From: Acidimicrobiales bacterium
GTDB taxonomy: Bacteria > Actinomycetota > Acidimicrobiia > Acidimicrobiales > SZUA-35
Direction of reading: 5' to 3'
Assembly: GCA_020630065.1 (NCBI GenBank)
Contig: JAHDCC010000024.1
Location: forward strand, 1 to 49,817
Length of the DNA: 49,817 nt
Shown here: in pieces, positions 41,350 to 49,086 of the stretch
Numbering within the stretch: the stretch's first letter is position 1
Layout of the letters: each line of letters opens with the position of its first letter
Program-made: the position numbers and the translations under genes
The notes under the pieces: model-generated
What the model saw: only the letters and a program-made list of their open reading frames with translations
Database searches by the model: none
What the model was told of the DNA's origin: nothing

Positions 41350-41427
41350 GTCACCAACTTGGTGACAGCTCGAAACCCTATACTTGCCCGCGCCTACTCT
41401 GAAATAGAGCAGTCCTTTCCAGAGTAG
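41350..41427. promoter_or_regulatory. Palindromes upstream of the DivIVA/Scy-like gene
   Basis: The 207-bp gap 41326-41532 holds a perfect 17-bp palindrome GTCACCAA-C-TTGGTGAC (41350-41366) 25 bp before the gene. Just upstream is a minus-strand TATAGG -10 (41377-41382). The palindrome would therefore fall at about +5 to +20 and could act as a roadblock operator. Further up is an inverted repeat CTACTCTG (41394-41401) / CAGAGTAG (41420-41427). No -35 is convincing. Confidence 0.55.
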
Positions 41428-41532
41428 CCCCAGAAGGGATCACACATCCAAATAGGTCCGCTTTTAGTCCTAAAGTAGCTGTGAGAACTATAGGAGATCC
41501 TAGCGAAGGCGGGCAATATTACCTACATGGAT

Positions 41533-44175
41533 CTAGGTGGTTGGCAGTGACTCTTCTTCGTCGGCGTCGATAAGCCAAATCTTCTGAGCGACCTCAATCG
41601 AAACTGGACGGCTCAGTAAGAAGCCCTGAGCGTAGTGGCAGCCCAGACGACGCAGCTCCCGAAGCTGATCTTGACTCTCAACACCCTCGGCGACCACCTG
41701 CATCCCGAGTGAAGTAGCCATCGCGATAGATGCGGCAACAATTGCCGAATCTTCTCTGACCGTCGCAAGGCCACTAGTAAACGAACGATCAATTTTGATG
41801 GCACTAGCCATCGAGAATCGTCGTAAATAGTCAAGCGTGGCATGTCCGATCCCAAAATCGTCGATCGCTACCCGGCATCCGAGTGCGGTAATTCGACGCA
41901 GAGTCTCGCACGCTAAATCAAGGTCGTTGATTTGGGCTGATTCGGTAATTTCAAAACCTAGTCGGCTTGGCGGCAGATCAAACCGTCGCAGCGACTCTTC
42001 AATAGTGGTCACGAGCCCGGTGTCGGCCATCTGTCGAGCGGAAAGGTTGACCGTCACGATTGGGAACCGGCCGTCGATCTCCGGCCAAGATGCGGCCGCC
42101 TCAGCCGCCTTATTGATGATCCAGTCCCCCATTGGGATAATCAGACCGCTTTCCTCAGCGAGATCCATAAAGGCGGCCGGGCTAATCAGGCCTTCTTCGG
42201 GGTGCGTCCAGCGAACCAAGGCCTCAGCCCCAACCATCTGACCAGTCTCTAAGCCGAACACTGGCTGATAGTGGAGCAGTAGCTCCTCATTCATGATTGC
42301 CCGATGCAACGCTTGTTCCAGCGTCTGAGATTCTGCACTGTTTCGTTGAAGCTCTGAATCAAACATGGCGAACTGTCCACGGCCCGACTGCATCGCAGTC
42401 AACATCGCAGATTCAGCCTTGCTTACTATTTCAGTTGGATCTTCTTGGTCATCGTCTACAACCACCACACCGATCGAGGCAGTGAGGAACAGCTCTGTGC
42501 CATCGTCAAGCTCAATAGGTTCAGATATAGAACGAGAGATTCGACGGGCTAAACCGGCCACATCATGATCACCGTTAGTGGCGACACAAACCAGAACAAA
42601 CTGGTCCCCGCCGATACGTCCCACTGTGTCGCCTAGCCGCACCGAGTTATGTATCCTCGCAGCGACTTCAATAAGGATCTCGTCGCCTAACGACGCCCCA
42701 TAGGTGGTGTTGATCGACCGGAAGTTGTCGATATCGATCATGAGTACAGCAAGCGGAGAGCTATCTCGACCCAGTCGGGCGGTTGCCTGTTCGAGCCGGT
42801 CCAACAGAAGTGACCTATTAGGAAGCCGGGTCAACTGGTCATACAACGCAGCAGAATTAGCCATATTGAGCTGAGCGTGGTTAGTTTGGCGCTCGTTAGT
42901 GCGAGCGATCAAGGCTGCAAACTCTCGAACCGTTTTCTGGTGACCTGCCGAAGGCTCGTCCGTGCCCGGTAGAGCGATAATGATCGCGCAATTAACCGAC
43001 CCGTCTTGACCGACTGCGGGAAACCCCCACAACGACTCGATCGATTCGTCCGAGGTCAATTTCCGAAGGTCAGCGGGCAGATCCTCGACAAGAGTGCAAC
43101 GGGCGCTCACCTTATCTTCGGTATTGAACATGGCGGTGAGGAGCCGTTTGACTAACCCCTCCCGTGCCCCCATAGTTACCACCGGCTCTAACGCGTATCG
43201 GTCGCCGGTCGCCTGATTTGATATCCCGATCCAACACTGGCTCGTCGGGCCAAGTTCTTTCTTCACGTGTTCTGAAATGTCATAACACAGCGAGCCGAGA
43301 CTGCTGCCATGGGCAAACGAATCTAACAGGCCGGGGTGCTGCTTAGAGTCGGATTCATCCAATGTTTGACTGGAATCGACCCGATAGAGCGCTATCACAT
43401 AGCTAGCCTCAGAATAAAGAGTGGGGATAGCCGAGTAGCTAACGGAGACAGGTAGTTCACGGTCGTCGATGGTCCGAAGTGAACCATTGTCGGAATGCTC
43501 TCCAGTTGACTCATCCAGAACAACGTTGACGAGAAGTTCCCGAGCGTCATCAATGCTCGATGGGCCCGCTAGCGAACCCAACGGCTGTCCGAGAAGGTCC
43601 GCTGCAGAGAACCCGAGTGTTTCTGCTAACCCATCGCTGATAAACACGACATTGGCTTCGCTCGTTGTTGACGTGGTGAAGAACACGACGGCGCCATCTA
43701 TCGGCCCGTCAAGTGCTTCATCGAAATCCCATGTTTCGGGGTCCTCTAAATCGATGGCATCTAAGAGTGATCGTTCCTTGGCTTCCCACGGACGATCGGT
43801 CATCGGGATCGGGTCAACCCACGTCGTTTCGGTCGGGTCCAGGACAGGAAGCTCAGAAACGTTGTGGGTCTCGGTAGGGAAAGGTTCGACATTGTCATCA
43901 CCGACCAGACTGAGATTGACGGGCGTGTTCTGCTGAACCGGTTCAACAGAAGCATAAATATCAGAGTTCCCGTTTAGTCGAATATCAGCCAGCTGAGCGC
44001 TCGACGAATTACTAGTCCCTATATGTCCGAGTGCCGGAATCTCATCTGTATCCGAGGGAGGGAACCTAATCTGGCTGCTGTCACCTGTAGTGCTATTCGA
44101 TTCGGATTGATTATCGGGAAGCGAACTTGATCCCTGAGTCACGTAGTTGCCTTTGATCGGCCCGCCGGTCGACAT
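41533..44175 (-). CDS. PAS-GGDQF-EAL cytoplasmic c-di-GMP protein
   Basis: An 880-residue protein without TM segments. Disordered acidic N-terminus (1-155), PAS domain (about 160-268), GAF-like region (about 285-430), GGDEF domain (about 445-605), EAL domain (about 620-870). The GGDEF signature reads GGDQF (522-526), losing the catalytic Glu, while the RxxD site (RLGD, 513-516) is kept. The EAL domain looks complete: E651-A-L, DDFG (772-775), K794, AEGVES. It should act mainly as a phosphodiesterase, possibly with c-di-GMP or GTP binding at the inactive GGDQF domain (inference). It lies upstream of, and in the same direction as, the DivIVA/Scy-like gene. Confidence 0.92.
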   Translation of the reverse strand: MSTGGPIKGNYVTQGSSSLPDNQSESNSTTGDSSQIRFPPSDTDEIPALGHIGTSNSSSAQLADIRLNGNSDIYASVEPVQQNTPVNLSLVGDDNVEPFPTETHNVSELPVLDPTETTWVDPIPMTDRPWEAKERSLLDAIDLEDPETWDFDEALDGPIDGAVVFFTTSTTSEANVVFISDGLAETLGFSAADLLGQPLGSLAGPSSIDDARELLVNVVLDESTGEHSDNGSLRTIDDRELPVSVSYSAIPTLYSEASYVIALYRVDSSQTLDESDSKQHPGLLDSFAHGSSLGSLCYDISEHVKKELGPTSQCWIGISNQATGDRYALEPVVTMGAREGLVKRLLTAMFNTEDKVSARCTLVEDLPADLRKLTSDESIESLWGFPAVGQDGSVNCAIIIALPGTDEPSAGHQKTVREFAALIARTNERQTNHAQLNMANSAALYDQLTRLPNRSLLLDRLEQATARLGRDSSPLAVLMIDIDNFRSINTTYGASLGDEILIEVAARIHNSVRLGDTVGRIGGDQFVLVCVATNGDHDVAGLARRISRSISEPIELDDGTELFLTASIGVVVVDDDQEDPTEIVSKAESAMLTAMQSGRGQFAMFDSELQRNSAESQTLEQALHRAIMNEELLLHYQPVFGLETGQMVGAEALVRWTHPEEGLISPAAFMDLAEESGLIIPMGDWIINKAAEAAASWPEIDGRFPIVTVNLSARQMADTGLVTTIEESLRRFDLPPSRLGFEITESAQINDLDLACETLRRITALGCRVAIDDFGIGHATLDYLRRFSMASAIKIDRSFTSGLATVREDSAIVAASIAMATSLGMQVVAEGVESQDQLRELRRLGCHYAQGFLLSRPVSIEVAQKIWLIDADEEESLPTT

Positions 44176-44195
44176 TTATCCAATAGAACTGTAGT

Positions 44196-44213
44196 CACTC
44201 TGATCACAGAGTG
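44196..44213. promoter_or_regulatory. CACTCTG/CAGAGTG hairpin or operator
   Basis: Perfect 7-bp arms (44196-44202 and 44207-44213) enclose ATCA, 20 bp upstream of the PAS-GGDQF-EAL start in its divergent spacer with the polyprenyl synthase gene. The ACTCTG/CAGAGT arms are shared with the inverted repeat at 41394-41427 upstream of the next gene. Rest of the 171-bp spacer: nothing definite. Confidence 0.4.
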
Positions 44214-44346
44214 CTGGGATAGGACAAACTTAAATTGAGGCGGCTACGTTGGACTCCTAGAAACAGATTTTTAGACCGTTGTTCAGACGAACAATGAAAG
44301 AGTCGATGGTTGTTATGAGAGCTGAGTCGAATATAAACGGGACCAG

Positions 44347-45441
44347 ATGAATAAGCCTGTACAACCGCAACAGTCACGGCTTGTCGCCGATCTGGTAGAT
44401 AATCGTCTCCTTGATTTCTTAGAAGGCGAAAATAAGAAATGGGTTGAAGTCGACAATCGGATGGCTGAAGCGGTGTCATACCTTCAGTCCGTGGTCGAAA
44501 GCGGCGGGAAACGGCTTCGAGCCTCGTTCTGCTACTGGTCGTGGTACGGGGCGAAAGTGACCGAGGACCCAACATATGAGCCGCAGGACCATCCAGAAGA
44601 CCTTTCAGGAATCGTCGACGTCTGCGCCGCTTTAGAGCTTTTACACACCTTCGCGCTGATACACGACGATGTGATGGACGATTCCAACATGCGTCGAGGG
44701 CAAACAACGGTTCACCGCGGGCAGATCCAACGGTTCACCGAAAAGGCCTGGACGGGCGAATCAAGAAGGTTCGGCGAGAGCATAGCGGTACTAGTCGGGA
44801 ACCTCGGTCACGTCTACAGTGACATTTTGATGGCTAACGCTCCGCTTGAGGCCCGGACTATCTGGAACGATCTTCGTGTCGAACTCAACCTAGGGCAATA
44901 TCTCGACATACGTTCCGCCGCGGCGTCCGATCTCGACTTTGAAACCGCGAAACAGGTGGCGTGGTACAAATCGGCTCTCTACACGATCTATCACCCGATG
45001 CAGCTCGGTTTTGTGATGTCGTCAAACACAACTCCCGGAATCAGTCGCTCCGTCGCCCGGTTCAGTGAACCGCTCGGTCGAGCATTCCAGCTTCGCGATG
45101 ACTATCTGGGCATCTTTGGGGACGCCGAACGGCTAGGTAAACCCATCGGAGATGATCTCCGTGACGCAAAACCCACTGAATTGATGGCCTATGCGTTGCA
45201 GCATGCAGACCAGGATCAACGGTTGATCTTGTCAAAGGTCGGCTCAGCAGACCTCGTCGAATCGGACATTGCTGCGATCTCCGAGGTGATTCGGGCTACC
45301 GGGGCCGTAGGATATGTGGAACAAGAGATAGAAAGTCTTATTGTTTCCGCCGAGAGGGTGCTCGACGAAATGCCGTACGCAACAGTGGCTAAACAGGCAC
45401 TGTCGTCACTTGCCCGATATGTGGCATCGCGAAACGTCTGA
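44347..45441 (+). CDS. Trans-polyprenyl diphosphate synthase
   Basis: A 364-residue isoprenoid chain-elongation enzyme. First Asp-rich motif LIHDDVMDDSNMRRG (DDxxD, about 103-107) and second motif LRDDYLGIFGD (DDxxx, about 253) are present, with the GKRLRASF substrate-binding Lys/Arg near residue 58. Residues just before the first motif (LLHTFALIHDD) suggest a chain length around C20 or above; the exact product cannot be told. It condenses IPP onto allylic diphosphates for carotenoids, quinones or membrane lipids. ATG start with GGGA upstream. Two-component genes follow at 25 bp, so co-transcription is likely though functional linkage is not obvious. Confidence 0.9.
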   Translation: MNKPVQPQQSRLVADLVDNRLLDFLEGENKKWVEVDNRMAEAVSYLQSVVESGGKRLRASFCYWSWYGAKVTEDPTYEPQDHPEDLSGIVDVCAALELLHTFALIHDDVMDDSNMRRGQTTVHRGQIQRFTEKAWTGESRRFGESIAVLVGNLGHVYSDILMANAPLEARTIWNDLRVELNLGQYLDIRSAAASDLDFETAKQVAWYKSALYTIYHPMQLGFVMSSNTTPGISRSVARFSEPLGRAFQLRDDYLGIFGDAERLGKPIGDDLRDAKPTELMAYALQHADQDQRLILSKVGSADLVESDIAAISEVIRATGAVGYVEQEIESLIVSAERVLDEMPYATVAKQALSSLARYVASRNV

Positions 45442-45466
45442 CGTATTCGTTCAGTATCGGTGACTA

Positions 45467-47323
45467 ATGTTTGCACTAAAAAACAAGCGGTCTAGGTTCA
45501 ACAAGCGTAAAGGCGCGAACAAACCATCGCCGTTGTCGGCATTTGTGACCGGAGAATTTTCCCCGCTTGTGACCGGCGACTTCTCACCCGACACCACAGG
45601 TGAATTTGTGTACGCGTTGCGGGCAGCAAGGCAACAAGGTTCGTCGTCGCCTCTGTCGTTTCAATTAAGCCCGACCGTTATTTCACCTCTTGCGACCGTA
45701 GTGCTGGTACTACGGTGGGGTGCATTGCTGACCGGAATGGCATGGCTCAGCTACGAGGCTACCCGCCGTTCCGACACCCAAAACATTATTGTCCCAACGT
45801 TGGTAGCGACATTAGCGGTCTCAGTTTTTGTTACGTCATGGCGAACCATCCAGCCGATAAAGCTGGGTGATCCTGGCCGGTGGACGGTGGTTCGATCGAT
45901 CGTTGACGTGATGGTGTTGGCCGTTGCGGTTGGTTTGAATGGAGACGGCGGCCTGTCCAGCCCTTTCGTGGGCTGTCTATATGTTGCGGTTGCGACCGCT
46001 GCTTTTGGTTGGGGGCTGCGTCCGGGACTGATAGCGGCTGCCGTGGCGCTGGTTATGTCATCGATCACGAACTATATTGTGGCCGACGGCTGGTCGGTTG
46101 GGGTTCTGGCCGGAAGTTTCAGCCTCGATAACCCGCTGACCATTATGGCGTTGGCTGCGGTCGCCATCTTGCCTGGTGTAGCCCTAGACCGTTTAATAGA
46201 AATGGAAGAACGGCGCCGTGTGGTGGCGTTCCAGCGAGATCGTTTAGCTGAAACGAACCAACTTCTCGAAGCGTTGAATGAGCTGGCTCGTTCGTTGCCT
46301 TCGTCGTTAGATCTGTCGGATGTTCTCAAAGCTACCCGCACGCAACTTATGTCCACCTTTCGGGCATCCCGCCTCGTGTTGTTGTCCTATGAGGACGGTA
46401 AGTGGTCGCCGCTCATTCAGGAAGGGTTTTCCCTTCGCCCAGAATTGACGACTCGTGAACTGCCGCCAGCGTTAGCGCAAGCGGCCGGAGCAAGTGATCT
46501 TCAACTGCTGCCCGACCTAACCCCTTTCGGCGGGACCGGTAGCGGCCTCTACAGTCGTCTTCTAGTGAACGGTTCTGACACCGGGTTGGTAGCTATCGAA
46601 CACCGAGAAACCCGGTTCTACAAAAAGTCGGACGTCGACCTTCTGCGAGGAACCTCAGACGTTTTGGCTCTCACATTAGCTAACGCTCGGGCCTTTCGTC
46701 GGCTTCGTTCGTTGGCGGCCGCTGAGGAACGAACCCGAATCGCTCGAGATCTCCACGACAGGCTAGGTCAGTACCTCACATATATCGCTCTAGAACTTGA
46801 ACGAATCAACAACAGTAAACCTCAACCGTCTGAGGAGCTAACCGAGCTACATGGAGACGTCCAGGGCGCAATTGGAGAGTTTAGAGACACTCTTATCGAG
46901 CTTCGGACCTCGGTAACACCCGAACGTCCGCTCTCGGTTGTCTTGGGTGAAGTGGTCGAACGTTTCCGTAAGCGAAGCTCGCTAGAAATAGACCTAGTTG
47001 TGCCTACCACCGCTGTCCGGCTACCTTCGTTGGTAGAAAATGAACTTTTACGAATCTCCCAAGAGGCACTAAATAACATTGAGAAACACGCCGCAGCGAC
47101 CAGAGTGCATCTTGCATGGTCGGTCGAAGCAGGACGCGGCGTGCTGGTAATACAAGACAACGGTCGAGGTTTCGACACCGGTAAAGGCATCCGGGGTAAC
47201 GCTTATGGTCTAGTAGGTATGAAAGAACGCGCTGCAGCAATCGGTGCTGTTCTGGAAATCGCTAGTAGACCTGGGGCGGGAACAGCCATTACGGTACAAA
47301 CTATCCAACCCACATATAGGTGA
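45467..47323 (+). CDS. NarL-type membrane sensor histidine kinase
   Basis: A 618-residue kinase. A basic N-terminus carries three short repeats (VTGEFSP, VTGDFSP, TTGEFVY; about residues 24-46). Six hydrophobic segments (about 80-235) form a MASE-like sensor with little outside the membrane. A linker helix and GAF domain (about 275-405) come next. The HisKA_3 box RIARDLHDRLGQYL (His about 430) and an HATPase domain (ISQEALNNIEKHA, VIQDNGRGFD, YGLVGMKERAAAIG) complete it. It phosphorylates the partner regulator encoded 3 bp downstream. Signal unknown; multi-TM without outer domain suggests a membrane-borne or cell-envelope cue (inference). Confidence 0.92.
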   Translation: MFALKNKRSRFNKRKGANKPSPLSAFVTGEFSPLVTGDFSPDTTGEFVYALRAARQQGSSSPLSFQLSPTVISPLATVVLVLRWGALLTGMAWLSYEATRRSDTQNIIVPTLVATLAVSVFVTSWRTIQPIKLGDPGRWTVVRSIVDVMVLAVAVGLNGDGGLSSPFVGCLYVAVATAAFGWGLRPGLIAAAVALVMSSITNYIVADGWSVGVLAGSFSLDNPLTIMALAAVAILPGVALDRLIEMEERRRVVAFQRDRLAETNQLLEALNELARSLPSSLDLSDVLKATRTQLMSTFRASRLVLLSYEDGKWSPLIQEGFSLRPELTTRELPPALAQAAGASDLQLLPDLTPFGGTGSGLYSRLLVNGSDTGLVAIEHRETRFYKKSDVDLLRGTSDVLALTLANARAFRRLRSLAAAEERTRIARDLHDRLGQYLTYIALELERINNSKPQPSEELTELHGDVQGAIGEFRDTLIELRTSVTPERPLSVVLGEVVERFRKRSSLEIDLVVPTTAVRLPSLVENELLRISQEALNNIEKHAAATRVHLAWSVEAGRGVLVIQDNGRGFDTGKGIRGNAYGLVGMKERAAAIGAVLEIASRPGAGTAITVQTIQPTYR

Positions 47324-47326
47324 ACA

Positions 47327-47971
47327 ATGATCAAGATTTTGTTGGCAGACGACCATAAGTTGATGCGAGAGGGCTTACGTAAGTCTTTCGAGTCGGCGGG
47401 CGACATCGTTGTAGGCGAAGCAGCGAACGGTGAAGAGGCTGTTCGTCTTGCTAAGGCGCTTCGGCCAGAGGTCATCTTGATGGACCTCTCGATGCCGGTG
47501 ATGGACGGAATCGAGGCCACTCGAAATATCGTGGCAGAGGTTCCAGGTGCTCGAGTGGCGGTGCTGACCATGCACGACGACGTTGAAAAAACCCGTGAAG
47601 CGATCGAAGCGGGCGCTAAAGCCTATCTCAGTAAGGGTACGTCGTTTACCGATGTGCGTGAGACCGTGATTCGGGTTGTTGAGGGCGATACCGTAATGTC
47701 GCCAGCCTTAGCTGGAGCCATGATTACTACCGCTTCTGCTCCTAATGTGCAGAACGTGCTCTCAGATCGTCAGATCGAAATCTTGCAAGCGATTGCTGAT
47801 GGGATGACTGTTAAACAAGCGGGGCGCCATCTTGGTATCACCCGCAAAACCGTCCATAACCATCTCAATACGATCTACCGCAAGCTTGATACCCAATCGA
47901 TGACACATACAATCTTGAGTGCGGTTCGTATGGGCATTATTGACTTGAACCCGGTCGATAGCCAGGACTGA
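47327..47971 (+). CDS. NarL/FixJ-family response regulator
   Basis: A 214-residue regulator. Receiver domain (1-120): acidic pair in LLADDHKLM, phosphoacceptor Asp in VILMDLSMPVMDG (about 53), Thr in VLTMHDD, Lys in KAYLSKG. LuxR-type helix-turn-helix (about 145-205): LSDRQIEILQAIADGMTVKQAGRHLGITRKTVHNHLNTIYRKL. It pairs with the kinase just upstream (3-bp gap). Targets unknown. An unusual feature after the stop is a pair of mutually exclusive hairpins. Confidence 0.95.
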   Translation: MIKILLADDHKLMREGLRKSFESAGDIVVGEAANGEEAVRLAKALRPEVILMDLSMPVMDGIEATRNIVAEVPGARVAVLTMHDDVEKTREAIEAGAKAYLSKGTSFTDVRETVIRVVEGDTVMSPALAGAMITTASAPNVQNVLSDRQIEILQAIADGMTVKQAGRHLGITRKTVHNHLNTIYRKLDTQSMTHTILSAVRMGIIDLNPVDSQD

Positions 47972-47976
47972 TACCG

Positions 47977-48005
47977 CTCGACAGACGTTGTCGAGTGACA
48001 ACGTC
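47977..48005 (+). other. Two mutually exclusive hairpins after the response regulator
   Basis: Hairpin 1: CTCGACA (47977-47983) with TGTCGAG (47989-47995), loop GACGT. Hairpin 2: GACGTTGTC (47984-47992), which uses the loop and the 3' arm of hairpin 1, with GACAACGTC (47997-48005), loop GAGT, 9 bp. They cannot coexist. No U-run follows, so neither is a classic terminator. The arrangement resembles a conformational switch or an mRNA 3'-end structure. Confidence 0.55.
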
Positions 48006-48089
48006 AGGCCAGTTAATCGTCTAGGCTTTGCCGCTTTGCCAGTGACTGCCATACATAAATATCGGTAGGAATGTTAGACTACATATTCT

Positions 48090-48120
48090 CGCGCTGGGCG
48101 CAATTCGTTGCACCAGCGCG
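48090..48120 (+). promoter_or_regulatory. UUCG-capped hairpin in 5' leader
   Basis: CGCGCTGG (48090-48097) pairs perfectly with CCAGCGCG (48113-48120). Inside, a 2x1 bulge leads to GCAA (48100-48103) / TTGC (48108-48111) closed by a TTCG tetraloop (48104-48107). This is a stable RNA hairpin 25 nt before the ATG of the next gene, likely to affect translation or mRNA stability. The gap 47972-48145 holds no gene. Confidence 0.6.
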
Positions 48121-48145
48121 TTGTGGGAAGAGTTAAGCTAACAAG

Positions 48146-49081
48146 ATGGCGGGTGTCACTGTGGGGCAGTCTGAGTTTACGAAGTATGACCTGAAAGGCT
48201 TGACGGGTAAGGTCTATTTCTCCGGTGCTCCAGGTGGTGCCCAACCTGGATACGGAGGCCCTCCTCCAAGCGGTCCACCTCCAGGAAACCCGAGCCCCGG
48301 GTGGGGCCAGCCCAACCCTCAGCCATCAGGTTCCAACCTAGGTATCCTCATTGCGGTTGCCGGGGTATTTGTGGCATTGGTGTTGATCGCCGCAGTGGCG
48401 CTGTTTCTGACGTTAAACAACGATTCTGAAGCGACGACCAGTCAGATTTCGGACACGACAGTGGTAGCCGAGCCCGTCGCTGCCCCCGAAACCACCGCGC
48501 CTAGCGAAGCTCCGAGTGAGCCGGCGGCTCCACAGGCGGTTCCCGAGGGCGAGTTTGCCCTCACCCTTGATGAGGTGACCGTTCTACCATCAAACAGTTC
48601 TATTGTCACGGACACCACCGAGTTCCTTGAAGGCTATTGTGGGTTCCCGGTGAGTGATACTGGGTTGAACGAAATTAGGATGACGACATTCGAGAATCCG
48701 GACTTGACGCAGCCACAAGTCCCGTATTTGTTAAGCCAGGCCGTTCTGGATTTTGATAGCCCAGAAAATGCCCGCGAGTATTTCAAAGATCTCGTTATCG
48801 ATAACTCGTGCACCGAGAGTGTCTACGAAAGAAACCCGGGCGATACCTACGACCACACGATCGTGGTCGAGTCGCCGACCGTGTATGGCGATGAAACGAT
48901 GGAGGTCGCGGTCAACGCGGTTGGTGGTCAAACAGGTGACCAATTCTTCTTCAGCCGGGAATTTGTGATTCTCGACGGGAGCTACATCTATTTCTCGTGG
49001 CTGCAGAGCGACGAAGAATTCCCTCGTCCGGTTATCACTGAGCTGCTTGATAAAACAGCCAGCAACCTTGGCCTCAGCTAG
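48146..49081 (+). CDS. Single-pass membrane protein with extracellular sensor-like domain
   Basis: A 311-residue protein. The cytoplasmic part (1-65) is Pro/Gly rich (PGYGGPPPSGPPPG). One TM (about 68-93: LGILIAVAGVFVALVLIAAVALFL) is followed by a Thr/Glu/Pro/Ala stalk (about 95-135) and an outer domain of about 175 residues with two cysteines (EGYCGFP and DNSCTES). The layout and the Cys pair recall the PknH-type outer sensor domain of actinobacteria, but I cannot confirm that. No kinase domain is present. Leader carries a strong hairpin. It is tail to tail, 5 bp apart, with the last gene. Confidence 0.65.
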   Translation: MAGVTVGQSEFTKYDLKGLTGKVYFSGAPGGAQPGYGGPPPSGPPPGNPSPGWGQPNPQPSGSNLGILIAVAGVFVALVLIAAVALFLTLNNDSEATTSQISDTTVVAEPVAAPETTAPSEAPSEPAAPQAVPEGEFALTLDEVTVLPSNSSIVTDTTEFLEGYCGFPVSDTGLNEIRMTTFENPDLTQPQVPYLLSQAVLDFDSPENAREYFKDLVIDNSCTESVYERNPGDTYDHTIVVESPTVYGDETMEVAVNAVGGQTGDQFFFSREFVILDGSYIYFSWLQSDEEFPRPVITELLDKTASNLGLS

Positions 49082-49086
49082 ATCGA

